Positions 33,874 through 43,364 of a DNA stretch of 64,000 nt are shown in pieces (the stretch's first letter is position 1; every line of letters starts with the position of its first letter). A program made the translations under genes and the position numbers. The DNA comes from Virgibacillus profundi (GTDB lineage Bacteria; Bacillota; Bacilli; Bacillales; Amphibacillaceae): contig NZ_NPOA01000013.1 in assembly GCF_002287375.1 (NCBI RefSeq), positions 62,001 to 126,000 of the forward strand, read 5' to 3'. The notes beneath the pieces were generated by a model that worked only from the letters and a program-made list of their open reading frames with translations, was not told the origin of the DNA and did no database searches.

Positions 33874-34728
33874 ATGCCTTCAAATTCCGAGAAGGAATCA
33901 AAAGAGAGAATTTTGACAAATAAAGATTTAAGAAGAACTTATGCTAGGTGGTTTTTATCAGTAGAAGTAAGTAACTCTTATGAACGCCTACAAGCACTAG
34001 CATTTTGTAATGCTTTATCTGGTAGTTTGAGGAAAATCTATAAAGATGATGATCAAAGTTACAAAGAAGCATTAAAACGTCATCTTCAATTTTATAATTC
34101 AGAAGGAACTTTTGGTGCTGTTATCCACGGAGTAACTTTGTCAATGGAAGAAGAAAGGGCAATAGAGAAAGAAAATCCGATTCCCGAGGAAGCTATTACA
34201 GGGTTTAAAACAGGCTTAATGGGTCCGATTGCGGGAATTGGAGATACATTAATCTGGGGAACTTTAAAACCAATTATTCTAGCTTTAGCATCTTCCCTGG
34301 CACTAAGTGGGCTTTTCATAGGAGCGTTTGTCCCATTCTTATTTCCTTTAGCCGTTATACTAATAGGATATGGGATGATGAAAAGTGGATATGTATTAGG
34401 GAAAGAATCAGTTATGAAATTAATGAAATCTGGTTTAATAAACAACATTATTAAAAGTGCCAGTATTTTAGGGTTATTTATGATGGGGGCTCTATCGTCA
34501 ACTTATATAAAAATTAAAACGCCTTTAGAAATCCCTATTAAAAATGGCGATCCAGTTGTTATACAAAATATTTTAGATTCTATTTTAGTGGGTATATTAC
34601 CTCTTATTGCAGTTTTTGGAATCTACTTTTATTTCAAAATAATAGGGCAACATTACAATAAACTTATTGGATGGATTATTGTTATTTCCTTAATTACTGG
34701 TTTCTTTGGAATTTTACAAGGTGGCTAA
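33874..34728 (+). CDS. PTS mannose-class EIID
   Basis: The 284-residue protein has the EIID-Man hallmarks SVEVSNSYERLQALAFCNAL, a conserved GLMGPIAGIGDTLIWGTLKP loop and C-terminal membrane helices. The ATG at 33874 sits next to the IIC stop (TAATATG) with AAAGGAGGTTG upstream; a TTG at 33865 lies inside that site. Confidence 0.92.
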   Translation: MPSNSEKESKERILTNKDLRRTYARWFLSVEVSNSYERLQALAFCNALSGSLRKIYKDDDQSYKEALKRHLQFYNSEGTFGAVIHGVTLSMEEERAIEKENPIPEEAITGFKTGLMGPIAGIGDTLIWGTLKPIILALASSLALSGLFIGAFVPFLFPLAVILIGYGMMKSGYVLGKESVMKLMKSGLINNIIKSASILGLFMMGALSSTYIKIKTPLEIPIKNGDPVVIQNILDSILVGILPLIAVFGIYFYFKIIGQHYNKLIGWIIVISLITGFFGILQGG

Positions 34729-34769
34729 TATAAAAACTTAAGAAATCCAACATAAAGGAGTAATTAAAA

Positions 34770-35957
34770 ATGGAAGAGATAAAAAAGTACTACGATGATT
34801 ACTTAGATTCAAGATTAGATGAACTTTGGGATATTGCTAAGTATGTTCATTCCAATCCTGAACTTGGTTATCAAGAAGAAAAAGCTTGTCAAATACAATG
34901 CGAATTTTTAAGAGAAAATGGATTTAAAGTTGAAGAAAACTTAGGAGGGCTTCCTACAGCTTATAAAGCAGTTTATCAATATGAACCAGGAGATTTAACT
35001 ATAGCTGTAGTATCTGAATATGATGCACTTCCTGAAATTGGTCATGCATGCGGACACAACTTAATTTGCACAGCTGCTCTAGGAACAGCAATAGAAACAA
35101 AAAAGTATATGGAAGATCAAAAAATACCTGGTACGTTAGTGGTTATGGGAACGCCTGCTGAAGAATCAGGTGGTGGAAAAATAAAACTACTTGAAAAAAA
35201 TGCTTGGGATGGTATAGATGCTATTCTGTTTATGCATCCAACAAGCGATACGACAAGATTAGCTGGGGAATGTATGTCATCTACAAGTATTCAAATTGAA
35301 TTTCGAGGGAAATCTGCGCACGCTGCTTCCCATCCTGCTAATGGTATTAACGCTTTAAGTGCAGCAAATTTATATTTTGTTGCCACAGGTTTGATGAGAC
35401 AGCATGCAAAATCTGACCTACGTTTATCGGGGATTATAGAAGATGGTGGAAAAACGCCTAGTTTAATTCCCAATTTTGCTTCAGTTAAAGGTTCTGTTAG
35501 TTGTTTTAAATCTAATGATTTAGAAGATTATATAGAACGAGTTCGAAAATGTGCAGAGGGAGCTGCACTTGCAACTGGATGTGAAGCAAACATTGAATTT
35601 ACTCCTGGTTATCTTGGGCGTGTTCCAAATGAAACCTTATCAGAAGTATGTCGTAAAGAACTTAATTCTATTGATGAACCAGTTATGGATGGTATGCCGT
35701 TTGATTACGGTGGAGAGGATTTAGGGAATGTATCAAGAGTAATTCCTATTTGTAATCCCTATGTAACCATTTTCCCGGATTACAAAATTTCAAATCATAC
35801 TGAACAGTTTAGGGATCTGGCCAACTCTTCTGCTGGTAAAAGATGTATACAAGTAAGTAGCAAAGCAATGGCAAGAACTGCAATGGAATTATTTAGGAAT
35901 CCAAAGACAGTTGAAGATGCTAAAATAGAGTTGAGTGAACGAATGAAAAATGAATGA
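34770..35957 (+). CDS. M20-family amidohydrolase (AbgB/hippurate-hydrolase-like)
   Basis: The 395-residue protein has VHSNPELGYQEEKACQIQ, VVSEYDALPEIGHACGHN (metal-ligand Cys/His and the catalytic region), GTPAEESGGGK and FRGKSAHAASHPANGIN, the signatures of the AbgB/aminoacylase subset of M20. Being the last gene of a PTS operon, it presumably deacylates or cleaves an amide in the phosphorylated product brought in by the permease, for example an N-acyl amino sugar or sugar-amine conjugate. AAAGGAGTAATT precedes the ATG. Confidence 0.88.
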   Translation: MEEIKKYYDDYLDSRLDELWDIAKYVHSNPELGYQEEKACQIQCEFLRENGFKVEENLGGLPTAYKAVYQYEPGDLTIAVVSEYDALPEIGHACGHNLICTAALGTAIETKKYMEDQKIPGTLVVMGTPAEESGGGKIKLLEKNAWDGIDAILFMHPTSDTTRLAGECMSSTSIQIEFRGKSAHAASHPANGINALSAANLYFVATGLMRQHAKSDLRLSGIIEDGGKTPSLIPNFASVKGSVSCFKSNDLEDYIERVRKCAEGAALATGCEANIEFTPGYLGRVPNETLSEVCRKELNSIDEPVMDGMPFDYGGEDLGNVSRVIPICNPYVTIFPDYKISNHTEQFRDLANSSAGKRCIQVSSKAMARTAMELFRNPKTVEDAKIELSERMKNE

Positions 35958-36043
35958 TTTAAATAAACAGTTTGACATCTATTACGAATAGACAAGAGAA
36001 CACAGGGATAATCCCTGAGGTTAACTTTAAATTATGCGACTGT

Positions 36044-36094
36044 TTGGCTGGTTTGAGTTCGATATTATATAGGGCTCAAACCAGCCAATTTTTC
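36044..36094 (+). terminator. Terminator after the PTS/M20 operon
   Basis: TTGGCTGGTTTGAG(TTC) pairs with its complement CTCAAACCAGCCAA across a 16-base loop, followed by TTTTTCTTTT. Confidence 0.88.
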
Positions 36095-36239
36095 TTTTAT
36101 TCGCTCGTTCTCGTTATTATAGAGAAAGGGATATAAGCCTATTGAAAGTTCTCGCCTACTCGACCTCTAATATGAGTGTTTTAGACTTTTTCAGGAAAAA
36201 ACTATACTATAAACATAGTTAAATTATAGGAGGATAATT

Positions 36240-37094
36240 ATGTCTGACAATACCCAACACTGTCTTTTAAGCATTAGAAGCAATTATAAAAATTTTAGTG
36301 AGAAAGAAAAAATAATTGCGGATTTCACCTTAATGAATCCTCATAAAATCATTCACTTTACAATTAATCAAGTTTCAGAAAAGCTAGGAATTTCTGAAGC
36401 AACAGTTTTTCGTTTCTGTAGACGAATTGGTTTCAAAGGATTCCAGGATATGAAAATTTCGCTTGCAACTGAGGTCGTTACGTCTGTAAAAGATATACAT
36501 GAAAAAATAAATGAAGAAGATAGTATTGGAGTGATAACTAGAAAAAGTTTCCAATCCAACATTAAAACAATTGAGGATACACTCCGTATACAGGACGAAA
36601 ATTTGATTACAAAAGTTGTTGAAGCAATTTTGGGAGCACAAAAAATACAATTTTTTGGGGTTGGAGGATCTGCTTTTGTAGCTTTGGATGCTTATCACAA
36701 GTTTATTCGAAGTGGAATTAATGTAAATGCCGATTTAGATTCACACTTACAAATGATGTCTGCCTCTCAAATGACTAATAATGACCTTGCAATTATAATT
36801 TCCCATAGTGGTTCTACAAAAGATATTCTAGACCTAATGCAAATTTTTGAGGAAAATGAAACACAAACCGTAGCTATTACGAACTTTACTAAATCCCCAC
36901 TTACCGAAAAAGCAGACATTTCATTGTACACTATTGCTGCAGAAACCGATTTCCGTTCAGAGGCATTGTCATCAAGAATTGCACAACTGTCAATAATTGA
37001 TGCACTTTACGTTAATGTTATGATTGCAAATAAAGAATCTAGCTGGAGTGTACTACAAAAAATGCGGGGGAGTATGAGCATAAAATATTTATAA
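36240..37094 (+). CDS. RpiR/MurR-family regulator
   Basis: The 284-residue protein has an N-terminal RpiR helix-turn-helix (TINQVSEKLGISEATVFRFC, RRIGFKGFQDMK; residues about 35-75) and a SIS sugar-phosphate-binding domain (FFGVGGSAFVALDAYHKF, IIISHSGSTKDIL). This family represses or activates sugar-catabolic genes in response to a sugar phosphate. It lies downstream of the PTS/M20 operon with its own promoter region and a TAGGAGGATAATT site, and is the likely regulator of that operon. Confidence 0.9.
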   Translation: MSDNTQHCLLSIRSNYKNFSEKEKIIADFTLMNPHKIIHFTINQVSEKLGISEATVFRFCRRIGFKGFQDMKISLATEVVTSVKDIHEKINEEDSIGVITRKSFQSNIKTIEDTLRIQDENLITKVVEAILGAQKIQFFGVGGSAFVALDAYHKFIRSGINVNADLDSHLQMMSASQMTNNDLAIIISHSGSTKDILDLMQIFEENETQTVAITNFTKSPLTEKADISLYTIAAETDFRSEALSSRIAQLSIIDALYVNVMIANKESSWSVLQKMRGSMSIKYL

Positions 37095-37180
37095 ACATGA
37101 AGCAGCCTTAAATCCTATAATAAACGTAGTCATCATCAAGCCGCAAAAGAAGAAGTAGCATAATTTTTACATATGGTAAA

Positions 37181-37266
37181 AAAAGGGAATAAGGTCTGAT
37201 TAAGACCCTCCCTTTTCTCATTTTATGGATTTTCAACCCACTGATGCTAGTGACCCCCATAGCCAC
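37181..37266 (+). repeat. Repeat module, copy 2 (hairpin plus GACCCCCATAGCC)
   Basis: GGGAATAAGGTCTGATTAAGACC and TCCCTTTTC form a terminator-like hairpin, followed by TGGATTTTCAACCCACTGATG and GTGACCCCCATAGCC. The order and sequence parallel 24985-25118. Just upstream (37130-37180) is a decayed piece related to the 3' end of the 93-residue ORF. The hairpin probably also terminates the RpiR gene. Confidence 0.6.
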
Positions 37267-37440
37267 TCAATATATCCTATACCTCCTTATATTGGGTACC
37301 GAAGCTTCTATGACTGGATATGCCATTGGAACTTTATAGATAGAATCAATAATTTATAAAATACTGCTATATAAACAATAGATGTTTCTATGACGGTTGA
37401 ATTCCACATATATAAGGGCAACAGGAAGGAATTAAATAGA

Positions 37441-37998
37441 CTACCTATTGGATCCAATTGACTGACTAATTAGTTCTATAGCTTCTACCACTGAATCGAT
37501 GTCCCAAACTGGAATAATCCATGGTGGGTTATTCACTTTAGAATCCCAATTCCGCCGAACAGAAACTAATGGATTTTGCAAAAAAATAGAGTGCATACCA
37601 ACATGATTTGCGCCTAATATGTCGGTGTCCCACGTATTCCCTACCATAATTGCTTCCTCGGCTCCGACACCAATCTCCTGTAATAAATTTTTGTAGACAA
37701 TTTCATCCGGCTTCTGTGGGATACTGGAATCTAATTCCGATTTGGTAGCATATACATAACTAAACATTTCAAGAATACCTAGTCTTTCTAGCATAACTTT
37801 AACTGCCGCACTATCACTTCTTGCAGTATTACTTAGAATTGCATTTTTTAAACCTAAATTTTCTACCCTTTTAAGAACTTCAATTACATTTTCTCTTAAC
37901 TTAATCTCTTTATACTGATTAAGTGGTTTTAAATCCATTCCTCCAGGTGGCGGTGTAGTAATAGTTTCTCCTAAATCCCAGACGACATATGAAATCAT
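37441..37998 (-). CDS. HAD-family hydrolase
   Basis: The 185-residue protein has HAD motif I as VVWDLGETITT (the second acidic residue replaced by Gly), motif II ILSNTARSDSA, motif III Lys in IPQKPDEIVY and motif IV IMVGNTWDTDILGA. D-x-G-x-T variants are known in this superfamily, but loss of the second Asp normally weakens phosphatase acid-base catalysis. It resembles YjjG/DUF-type haloacid hydrolases without a large cap. CAGGAGGGTACTT precedes the ATG. It is a single gene. Confidence 0.82.
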   Translation of the reverse strand: MISYVVWDLGETITTPPPGGMDLKPLNQYKEIKLRENVIEVLKRVENLGLKNAILSNTARSDSAAVKVMLERLGILEMFSYVYATKSELDSSIPQKPDEIVYKNLLQEIGVGAEEAIMVGNTWDTDILGANHVGMHSIFLQNPLVSVRRNWDSKVNNPPWIIPVWDIDSVVEAIELISQSIGSNR

Positions 37999-37999
37999 A

Positions 38000-38365
38000 A
38001 GTACCCTCCTGAACTATTCTAATTACAAGGTTAGACATTTATCTTGTAACTAGTACTATAAAATTAAGCATACAGTATTATCTTTAATCTGTTTTCATCC
38101 AAAACCCTATATATTCACTTCAGCACCTTAACGTGATGGTGAACTGACCCCAGAATTTACTATACTATTTTTGAATTTCCTTTACATTCTAGTATTCTCA
38201 TTCAGCAAATTTTAGGAAATGATAGTGAATACCCCCCTTATAATGGACAATAGGATACCGGGAACTATGAAGCGATTCAATTACCTAATCCAAAGCATGG
38301 TAAATAAAATCAATAACTATCTAGCTGTAAATTAAACTACGATATATATCTGCTGCCTGTCCCGA
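38000..38365. other. Intergenic region with degenerate repeat motifs
   Basis: Holds GTGATGGTGAACTGACCCC near 38130-38148 and AAATGATAGTGAATACCCCCC near 38217-38236, decayed members of the GTGAC-type repeat family. No gene seen. Confidence 0.4.
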
Positions 38366-39211
38366 TTATCTTTCCATAATAGAAGCTTTATATCCTTTTC
38401 GGATAATTTCATTTACCTGATGAACAGTAACATAAGCATTATCATCAATCTCTTTTATTAGTTTTTTAAGTCTAACTAATTCTGTTCCGTTGATGACAAT
38501 ATAGAGAATCTTTTTATCATCACCGGTATATCCTCCATGCCCGTCTAAGACGGTAATCCCCCGGGACATGCTGTGTAAGATATTATTGGCTATCTTGTCG
38601 GCATGATTTGACATAATGAAGACAGCCACTTTCTCATCTATACCATCAATGAAAAAGTCGATAACCTTTGCACCTATATATACGGAGATAAGTGTATACA
38701 TTCCTTTATCTACTCCAATAACAAATACAGAACCTAACACGACGATGATATCAATGAATAGCATTGCTTTTCCTATTGTTAGTCCCAAATATTCATTTGC
38801 CATTTTAGCTAGTACGGTTGTCCCCCCATTAGTTCCACCAGCACGAAATATTAATCCAAGGCCAATTCCTATGAACAAACCAGCAAAAACAGCTGAAAGA
38901 AGTGTATCTTCTGTTAAAATCCAGCTTTTATTTTCCGTAAGATACAAAAGTAATGAAGATGAGAAAATGGAAACCAACGTATAATACATCATCTTTCGTT
39001 CGAAAAATTTATAACCTATTAATAAAAGTGATAAATTTAAAACTAAATTGATTAATCCAGTCGACCAACCGAATAGATAATGAGCAATTACAGTTAAGCC
39101 GAGAATCCCTCCTTCAGAAAGAGAATTTGGGATAATAAAAAAATTAACGCCTATAGAGAAGATCAGCCCTCCAGCAAATATTAAAAATATATCAGTAGTA
39201 ATTTTTTTCAT
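38366..39211 (-). CDS. YitT-family membrane protein
   Basis: The 281-residue protein has five or six transmembrane segments (including IFAGGLIFSIGVNFFIIPNS, FRAGGTNGGTTVLAKMANEY) and a C-terminal DUF2179 domain (ILHSMSRGITVLDGHGGYTG, VLYIVINGTEL-like). YitT proteins are widespread in Bacilli, and their function is unclear. It starts 26 bp after the PRD regulator, so may be co-transcribed with it. AAGGGATG precedes the ATG. Confidence 0.88.
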   Translation of the reverse strand: MKKITTDIFLIFAGGLIFSIGVNFFIIPNSLSEGGILGLTVIAHYLFGWSTGLINLVLNLSLLLIGYKFFERKMMYYTLVSIFSSSLLLYLTENKSWILTEDTLLSAVFAGLFIGIGLGLIFRAGGTNGGTTVLAKMANEYLGLTIGKAMLFIDIIVVLGSVFVIGVDKGMYTLISVYIGAKVIDFFIDGIDEKVAVFIMSNHADKIANNILHSMSRGITVLDGHGGYTGDDKKILYIVINGTELVRLKKLIKEIDDNAYVTVHQVNEIIRKGYKASIMER

Positions 39212-39237
39212 TATTTATTCATCCCTTATCTTTCAAG

Positions 39238-41157
39238 TTAATAGTTTTGGATGTCATCCATAAATAATTTATAATCTTTATTATTAATCAGTCTGTTAAC
39301 CTTTTCTTTATCCTGCGTCCAATTGGAGAACATATTACATAAAACATTTAGATTATGATCGCCATCTCTTTTAGTTTTTATAAGAAACAATACTTTAATA
39401 ATGTCCTTATCCCAAATAATTGGAGTCTTAAGTACTGCAATATAGCAGACAGGCTTTCTACATATTTTATGCAGGTCCTGAAGATGAACGATATTATTAC
39501 CAATTTCATGTGAAATAAAGGGTTTATCAACAGTGATATGTGGTTCAATTATGTTTAATCGTTTGAGATCGGCTACAATATTTTGCAAAATACTCTTCTT
39601 ATTTTCCCCTTCTAACTGGAAATTCGTATTTTCAAGTTTAAAATACTTCTTGATATCCAAATTATTTAAATCAAGTTTATTAATGATCTGGCGAATGTTA
39701 TTGATATAATTTCCTTTTTCTATCGCTACCTGTGGCACTGGTCTGGAAATTTTTATCTCATAGGAAGATACTAATACATCTATATGGTTAATATGTTCAA
39801 TAGCTTCATCAATTGAATCGTAGTTGATTAGATGATATGCATCCTCAGGAAAGTTTTCCTTTAACTCATTGATATACATTATTGTTTCCGCACGACCGCG
39901 TCCACTAACCAAACAAATAGTTGTTCTTTTCTTCTTCCTTAAATTACGTAAAGCTACATTAAAATAAAGAACTAGGTAACCAAATTCATCCAGATTAATT
40001 TTAATATCATAGTAATCTTCAATAACTTTTGTGGCAGATATAGTAACCTTTGTGGCAAAAAGATATTTTTGGAGATTTTCGTGTACAACAGGATTTCTTA
40101 ATACCATTCCGTTGTTAATTCTTCGTACCATTTGAAGAATATGCAGTGCTAGATATTCATTTAAAATTGAATCCATAGAAATATCAATATCAAAGTTGTT
40201 TTTTATTTCTTTATAAATATCCTTTACAACATGATTTGCTTCCTCTAATTTATCGTCTTTAACCCCGCTGTTTTCTAAGAGTTGCTTACCTTCCAAATGC
40301 ATTCCAATATATGCTATATCACCATCATTTAACTTGGTATTGAAAACTAAATTAATTGTGCTGCATAGTTTTTTACTAGCCGAATAAATATTAGGAAATT
40401 TACTCATTATTTCTTGCTCGTACTGTTGCGACGAATTAATCATATGGCCGGACTTGCTTCTAAAGATAGAAATTAAGACGTGAATTGCAATGTTCTTTAA
40501 AGAAAAATCAGATAAGATAATCTGATTTTGTTCACAAATCAATCTCAATTGTTCCTCAATTATAGGAATGACGGCCTGGTTTAAACCATCAACCTTTAGA
40601 TCAACTTCTTTACTATTTTCAAAGGTTGTTTTGTTGTGAAAGAAATGTTCAGCAATACAAATTCTTTTATTTAATTCATCTCCTTGAATAACGATTCCGT
40701 AATTAGCTTTTGAATCTATATCTAATTGATAATTTGCAAGGATACGTTTTACTTCTGTCATGTCTCCGCTTAAGGTAGAGCGGCTAACAAACATTTCGTC
40801 TGCTAGGTCATCCAATTTTTGGTAGTCTTTACTTAATAATAAAGTCCTTATAATAAAAAATATTCGTTCGTAGTTATTTCGTTTAAATAGATTCAATCTT
40901 TTTATGTCTATTTGTGAAAAAAACTTTGAAAGGAAATCTTTGGAGGAACCATCATGATAAAGTAACTGATACCCCTTATTAGGACTTGAGTCTATAGTAA
41001 TTCCATGATTATTCAATTTCTCCCTAAGAATAGAAATATCATTTTTAACAGTCCTAATCGAAGCCTCTGCAACTAAAGAAAGATTTGCTGCGGTTCTAAT
41101 TTCTTGTTGAAAAAGTTCATTTAAAATTAATAATTGTCTTCTGTTCAAATCTAACAT
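39238..41157 (-). CDS. BglG/MtlR-type PRD-containing transcriptional regulator
   Basis: The 639-residue protein has two N-terminal helix-turn-helix domains (RRQLLILNELFQQEIRTAAN; LADEMFVSRSTLSGDMTEVK), two PRD domains (DIAYIGMHLEGKQLLENSG and FGYLVLYFNVALRNLRKKKR), an EIIB-like GatB segment (TTICLVSGRGRAETIMYINE) and a C-terminal EIIA-like domain (FISHEIGNNIVHLQDL). Phosphorylation by HPr and PTS proteins sets its activity. It lies directly downstream of the PTS/SIS operon, separated by a long inverted repeat, and most likely activates that operon when its sugar is present. Confidence 0.88.
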   Translation of the reverse strand: MLDLNRRQLLILNELFQQEIRTAANLSLVAEASIRTVKNDISILREKLNNHGITIDSSPNKGYQLLYHDGSSKDFLSKFFSQIDIKRLNLFKRNNYERIFFIIRTLLLSKDYQKLDDLADEMFVSRSTLSGDMTEVKRILANYQLDIDSKANYGIVIQGDELNKRICIAEHFFHNKTTFENSKEVDLKVDGLNQAVIPIIEEQLRLICEQNQIILSDFSLKNIAIHVLISIFRSKSGHMINSSQQYEQEIMSKFPNIYSASKKLCSTINLVFNTKLNDGDIAYIGMHLEGKQLLENSGVKDDKLEEANHVVKDIYKEIKNNFDIDISMDSILNEYLALHILQMVRRINNGMVLRNPVVHENLQKYLFATKVTISATKVIEDYYDIKINLDEFGYLVLYFNVALRNLRKKKRTTICLVSGRGRAETIMYINELKENFPEDAYHLINYDSIDEAIEHINHIDVLVSSYEIKISRPVPQVAIEKGNYINNIRQIINKLDLNNLDIKKYFKLENTNFQLEGENKKSILQNIVADLKRLNIIEPHITVDKPFISHEIGNNIVHLQDLHKICRKPVCYIAVLKTPIIWDKDIIKVLFLIKTKRDGDHNLNVLCNMFSNWTQDKEKVNRLINNKDYKLFMDDIQNY

Positions 41158-41172
41158 GACAGAACCCTCCCA

Positions 41173-41210
41173 ATAAAATTACTGTAATCAGTGGATTACA
41201 GTAATTTTAT
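41173..41210. terminator. 17-bp perfect inverted repeat between IID and the PRD gene
   Basis: ATAAAATTACTGTAATC and its complement with a four-base loop, lying between the IID stop and the regulator's start. It can act as a terminator or attenuator limiting read-through from the PTS operon into the regulator gene. Confidence 0.75.
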
Positions 41211-41227
41211 CACACATAAGCTTTTTA

Positions 41228-42046
41228 TTAGATGATCCCTAATAAAGATCCGCCAATACCAATTGCGATTGTAACAAGTAAGATGGTTGTTGGCTTCATA
41301 CCTTTTTTCAATAAATAGAACATAAAGACGGTATAAAGTAACGGTAATAATAATGGAAAAATTTGATCTAGATATTCTTGCATCGGAATTTTTTCTTCTC
41401 CAACTGTAAATACAAGTGATGATTCCAGTTTTACCATCGAGGCGGTCATAGCACCTATTACCATCAACCCGACTATGGTTGCTCCTTTGGATATCTTTTG
41501 CATGATTCCAGAGTTATTAGCTTTGTCCATGATTTGTGTTCCAAATTTATAACCAATGACACCACCATAGTAACGAATAAACATGTGAGGAACATTGAAT
41601 AGTAATAAGAAAATAATAGGTCCTAAAACACTACCTTGTTGTGCTAAGGATAATCCGATACCAACTGCGATAATTCTTAATGTTCCCCAGAATAATGAAT
41701 CACCAATTCCAGCGAATGGCCCCATCAATCCAACTTTTACGTTATTGATGATGTTTTTATCAAATGATGGGTTCTTACTCGCTTCTCTTTCTAGTGCTGT
41801 TGCAACCCCAGTTATTGTTGTTACCACATGTGGTGTTGTATTGAAAATATTCATGTGACGTTCTAATGCTTCTGCTTGACCCTTTTTGTTTTTGTAATAA
41901 CGTCTTATGGCTGGCCACATACCGATTGAGAAGCCAAGAGCCTGCTGTCTTTCATAGTTGTAAGATGCTTCTAGCATGAAAGAACTCCAAAATATTTCTC
42001 GCATTAATTTCTTTTCATCTTTATTCAATTTCTTTTTCTCAGACAT
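41228..42046 (-). CDS. PTS mannose-class EIID
   Basis: The 272-residue protein has MLEASYNYERQQALGFSIGM, VGLMGPFAGIGDSLFWGTLR and several C-terminal membrane segments, as in EIID-Man. The ATG at 42046 is preferred (AGGAGGATTTATTTG precedes it); it overlaps the IIC stop by eight bases (ATGTCTGA). A frame to 42085 exists but lacks a site. Confidence 0.92.
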   Translation of the reverse strand: MSEKKKLNKDEKKLMREIFWSSFMLEASYNYERQQALGFSIGMWPAIRRYYKNKKGQAEALERHMNIFNTTPHVVTTITGVATALEREASKNPSFDKNIINNVKVGLMGPFAGIGDSLFWGTLRIIAVGIGLSLAQQGSVLGPIIFLLLFNVPHMFIRYYGGVIGYKFGTQIMDKANNSGIMQKISKGATIVGLMVIGAMTASMVKLESSLVFTVGEEKIPMQEYLDQIFPLLLPLLYTVFMFYLLKKGMKPTTILLVTIAIGIGGSLLGII

Positions 42047-42830
42047 CAAATAAATCCTCCTCATCTGCCGGTGTATTAGTTCCATTAGCTCCAGCTACTT
42101 CTACCTCTTTATCTTTCATTTCGTAAACGATGATGAATGCAAGAACTACACCAAATAGCGTGATTCCTAAGATCGGTAGATTCATATAAGCAAATAAAGC
42201 AAAACCAAGTAGGAAGTATAGGATATTTGTTTTCTTCATCATTGGTAATAATAATAATGCAAAACCAACTGCTGGTAATAGTCCACCTGCAACCTCTAAT
42301 CCATTCATAATTGCTTCAGGTATATTATTGACAAATCCTTCAACTGCTGTAGATCCAAATAGAATTGCTACAAAGGCGACTACAAAGTACATTGCACATT
42401 GCAGTATGAGCCCAGCCATATTTAAGGTGACTAGCCCCTTTATGTTTGCTGCCCTAGCTAGTTTCATTGCAAAATTCATGAACCAACTTCGTACAATAAA
42501 TACAATAACCTTTAAAGATTGCGCTAACAATGCAATTGGTAATGCCAGGGCTAAAGCAACTTCAGTACCACTTCCACTCATAATTGCAAATGCTGTACCT
42601 AGACCTGCTCCAACTAGGACATCTGGTGGAACTGCCCCACCAACTTGAATAAATCCCATAAATACTAATTCTAGTGATGCCCCTACTAAAATCCCAGTTT
42701 GTAGGTCACCTAAGGCCGCACCAATAATTGTTGAGACCACAATTGGTCTAATGACCATTGGTGTACCTAACATTTTTTCTATAAACCATAGAACTGCTAA
42801 GATTAAACCTACTAATAATGCTGTTTGCAT
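42039..42830 (-). CDS. PTS mannose-class EIIC
   Basis: The 263-residue membrane protein shows ALGDLQTGILVGASLELVFM, GGAVPPDVLVGAGLGTAFAI and a VAGGLLPAVGFALLLLPMMK segment. AGAAGGAGGAAGC precedes the ATG. Its C-terminal tail is acidic and overlaps the IID gene. Confidence 0.92.
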   Translation of the reverse strand: MQTALLVGLILAVLWFIEKMLGTPMVIRPIVVSTIIGAALGDLQTGILVGASLELVFMGFIQVGGAVPPDVLVGAGLGTAFAIMSGSGTEVALALALPIALLAQSLKVIVFIVRSWFMNFAMKLARAANIKGLVTLNMAGLILQCAMYFVVAFVAILFGSTAVEGFVNNIPEAIMNGLEVAGGLLPAVGFALLLLPMMKKTNILYFLLGFALFAYMNLPILGITLFGVVLAFIIVYEMKDKEVEVAGANGTNTPADEEDLFDV

Positions 42831-42855
42831 AAGTGCTTCCTCCTTCTCTTAAGGT

Positions 42856-43341
42856 TTAAAATGATAGTTTGTTTTTTAAACTTGTATAGTTTTTTGATTT
42901 TTCATTTGGAACTTGACGCACTTCAATTTCAATATTTTTCTCCTGAATTTTGTCCAAATATGATATATCTTCTTTAGATACATAAACAGCTGGAGACAAT
43001 AATACTTTGTCATCTTGCTTTTGCATTCCACCAATGTTTAGTACAGGTTTTTCATCAATCTTTTCGATAAAGTCATAAGCTGCCTTCGGATTAGAAAATA
43101 TAACGAAGACTTTCATTGCTTGAAGCTTTGGATTTTTAACTAATTTCGCAGCATCTTCTACTGATCGAATTGCAAGTCTTACTCCATCTGGGTTACTCAT
43201 CTTAAGCGCCATTTTTCTTACTTCATCATTTGCTGCATTATCGTCAGCTATTACTATGGCTTCATATGATAAAGCTGATTTCCAACTGTATGCCACTTGC
43301 CCATGTAGTAAGCGATCGTCAATTCTCATTTTTATAATCAT
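42856..43341 (-). CDS. PTS mannose-class EIIB
   Basis: The 161-residue protein has MRIDDRLLHGQVAYSWKSAL with the phospho-accepting His and AIVIADDNAANDEVRKMALK. The ATG at 43341 is the expected start (ATGGAGGAATTT precedes it). Confidence 0.92.
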   Translation of the reverse strand: MIIKMRIDDRLLHGQVAYSWKSALSYEAIVIADDNAANDEVRKMALKMSNPDGVRLAIRSVEDAAKLVKNPKLQAMKVFVIFSNPKAAYDFIEKIDEKPVLNIGGMQKQDDKVLLSPAVYVSKEDISYLDKIQEKNIEIEVRQVPNEKSKNYTSLKNKLSF

Positions 43342-43364
43342 TTTTAAATTCCTCCATTCATATA

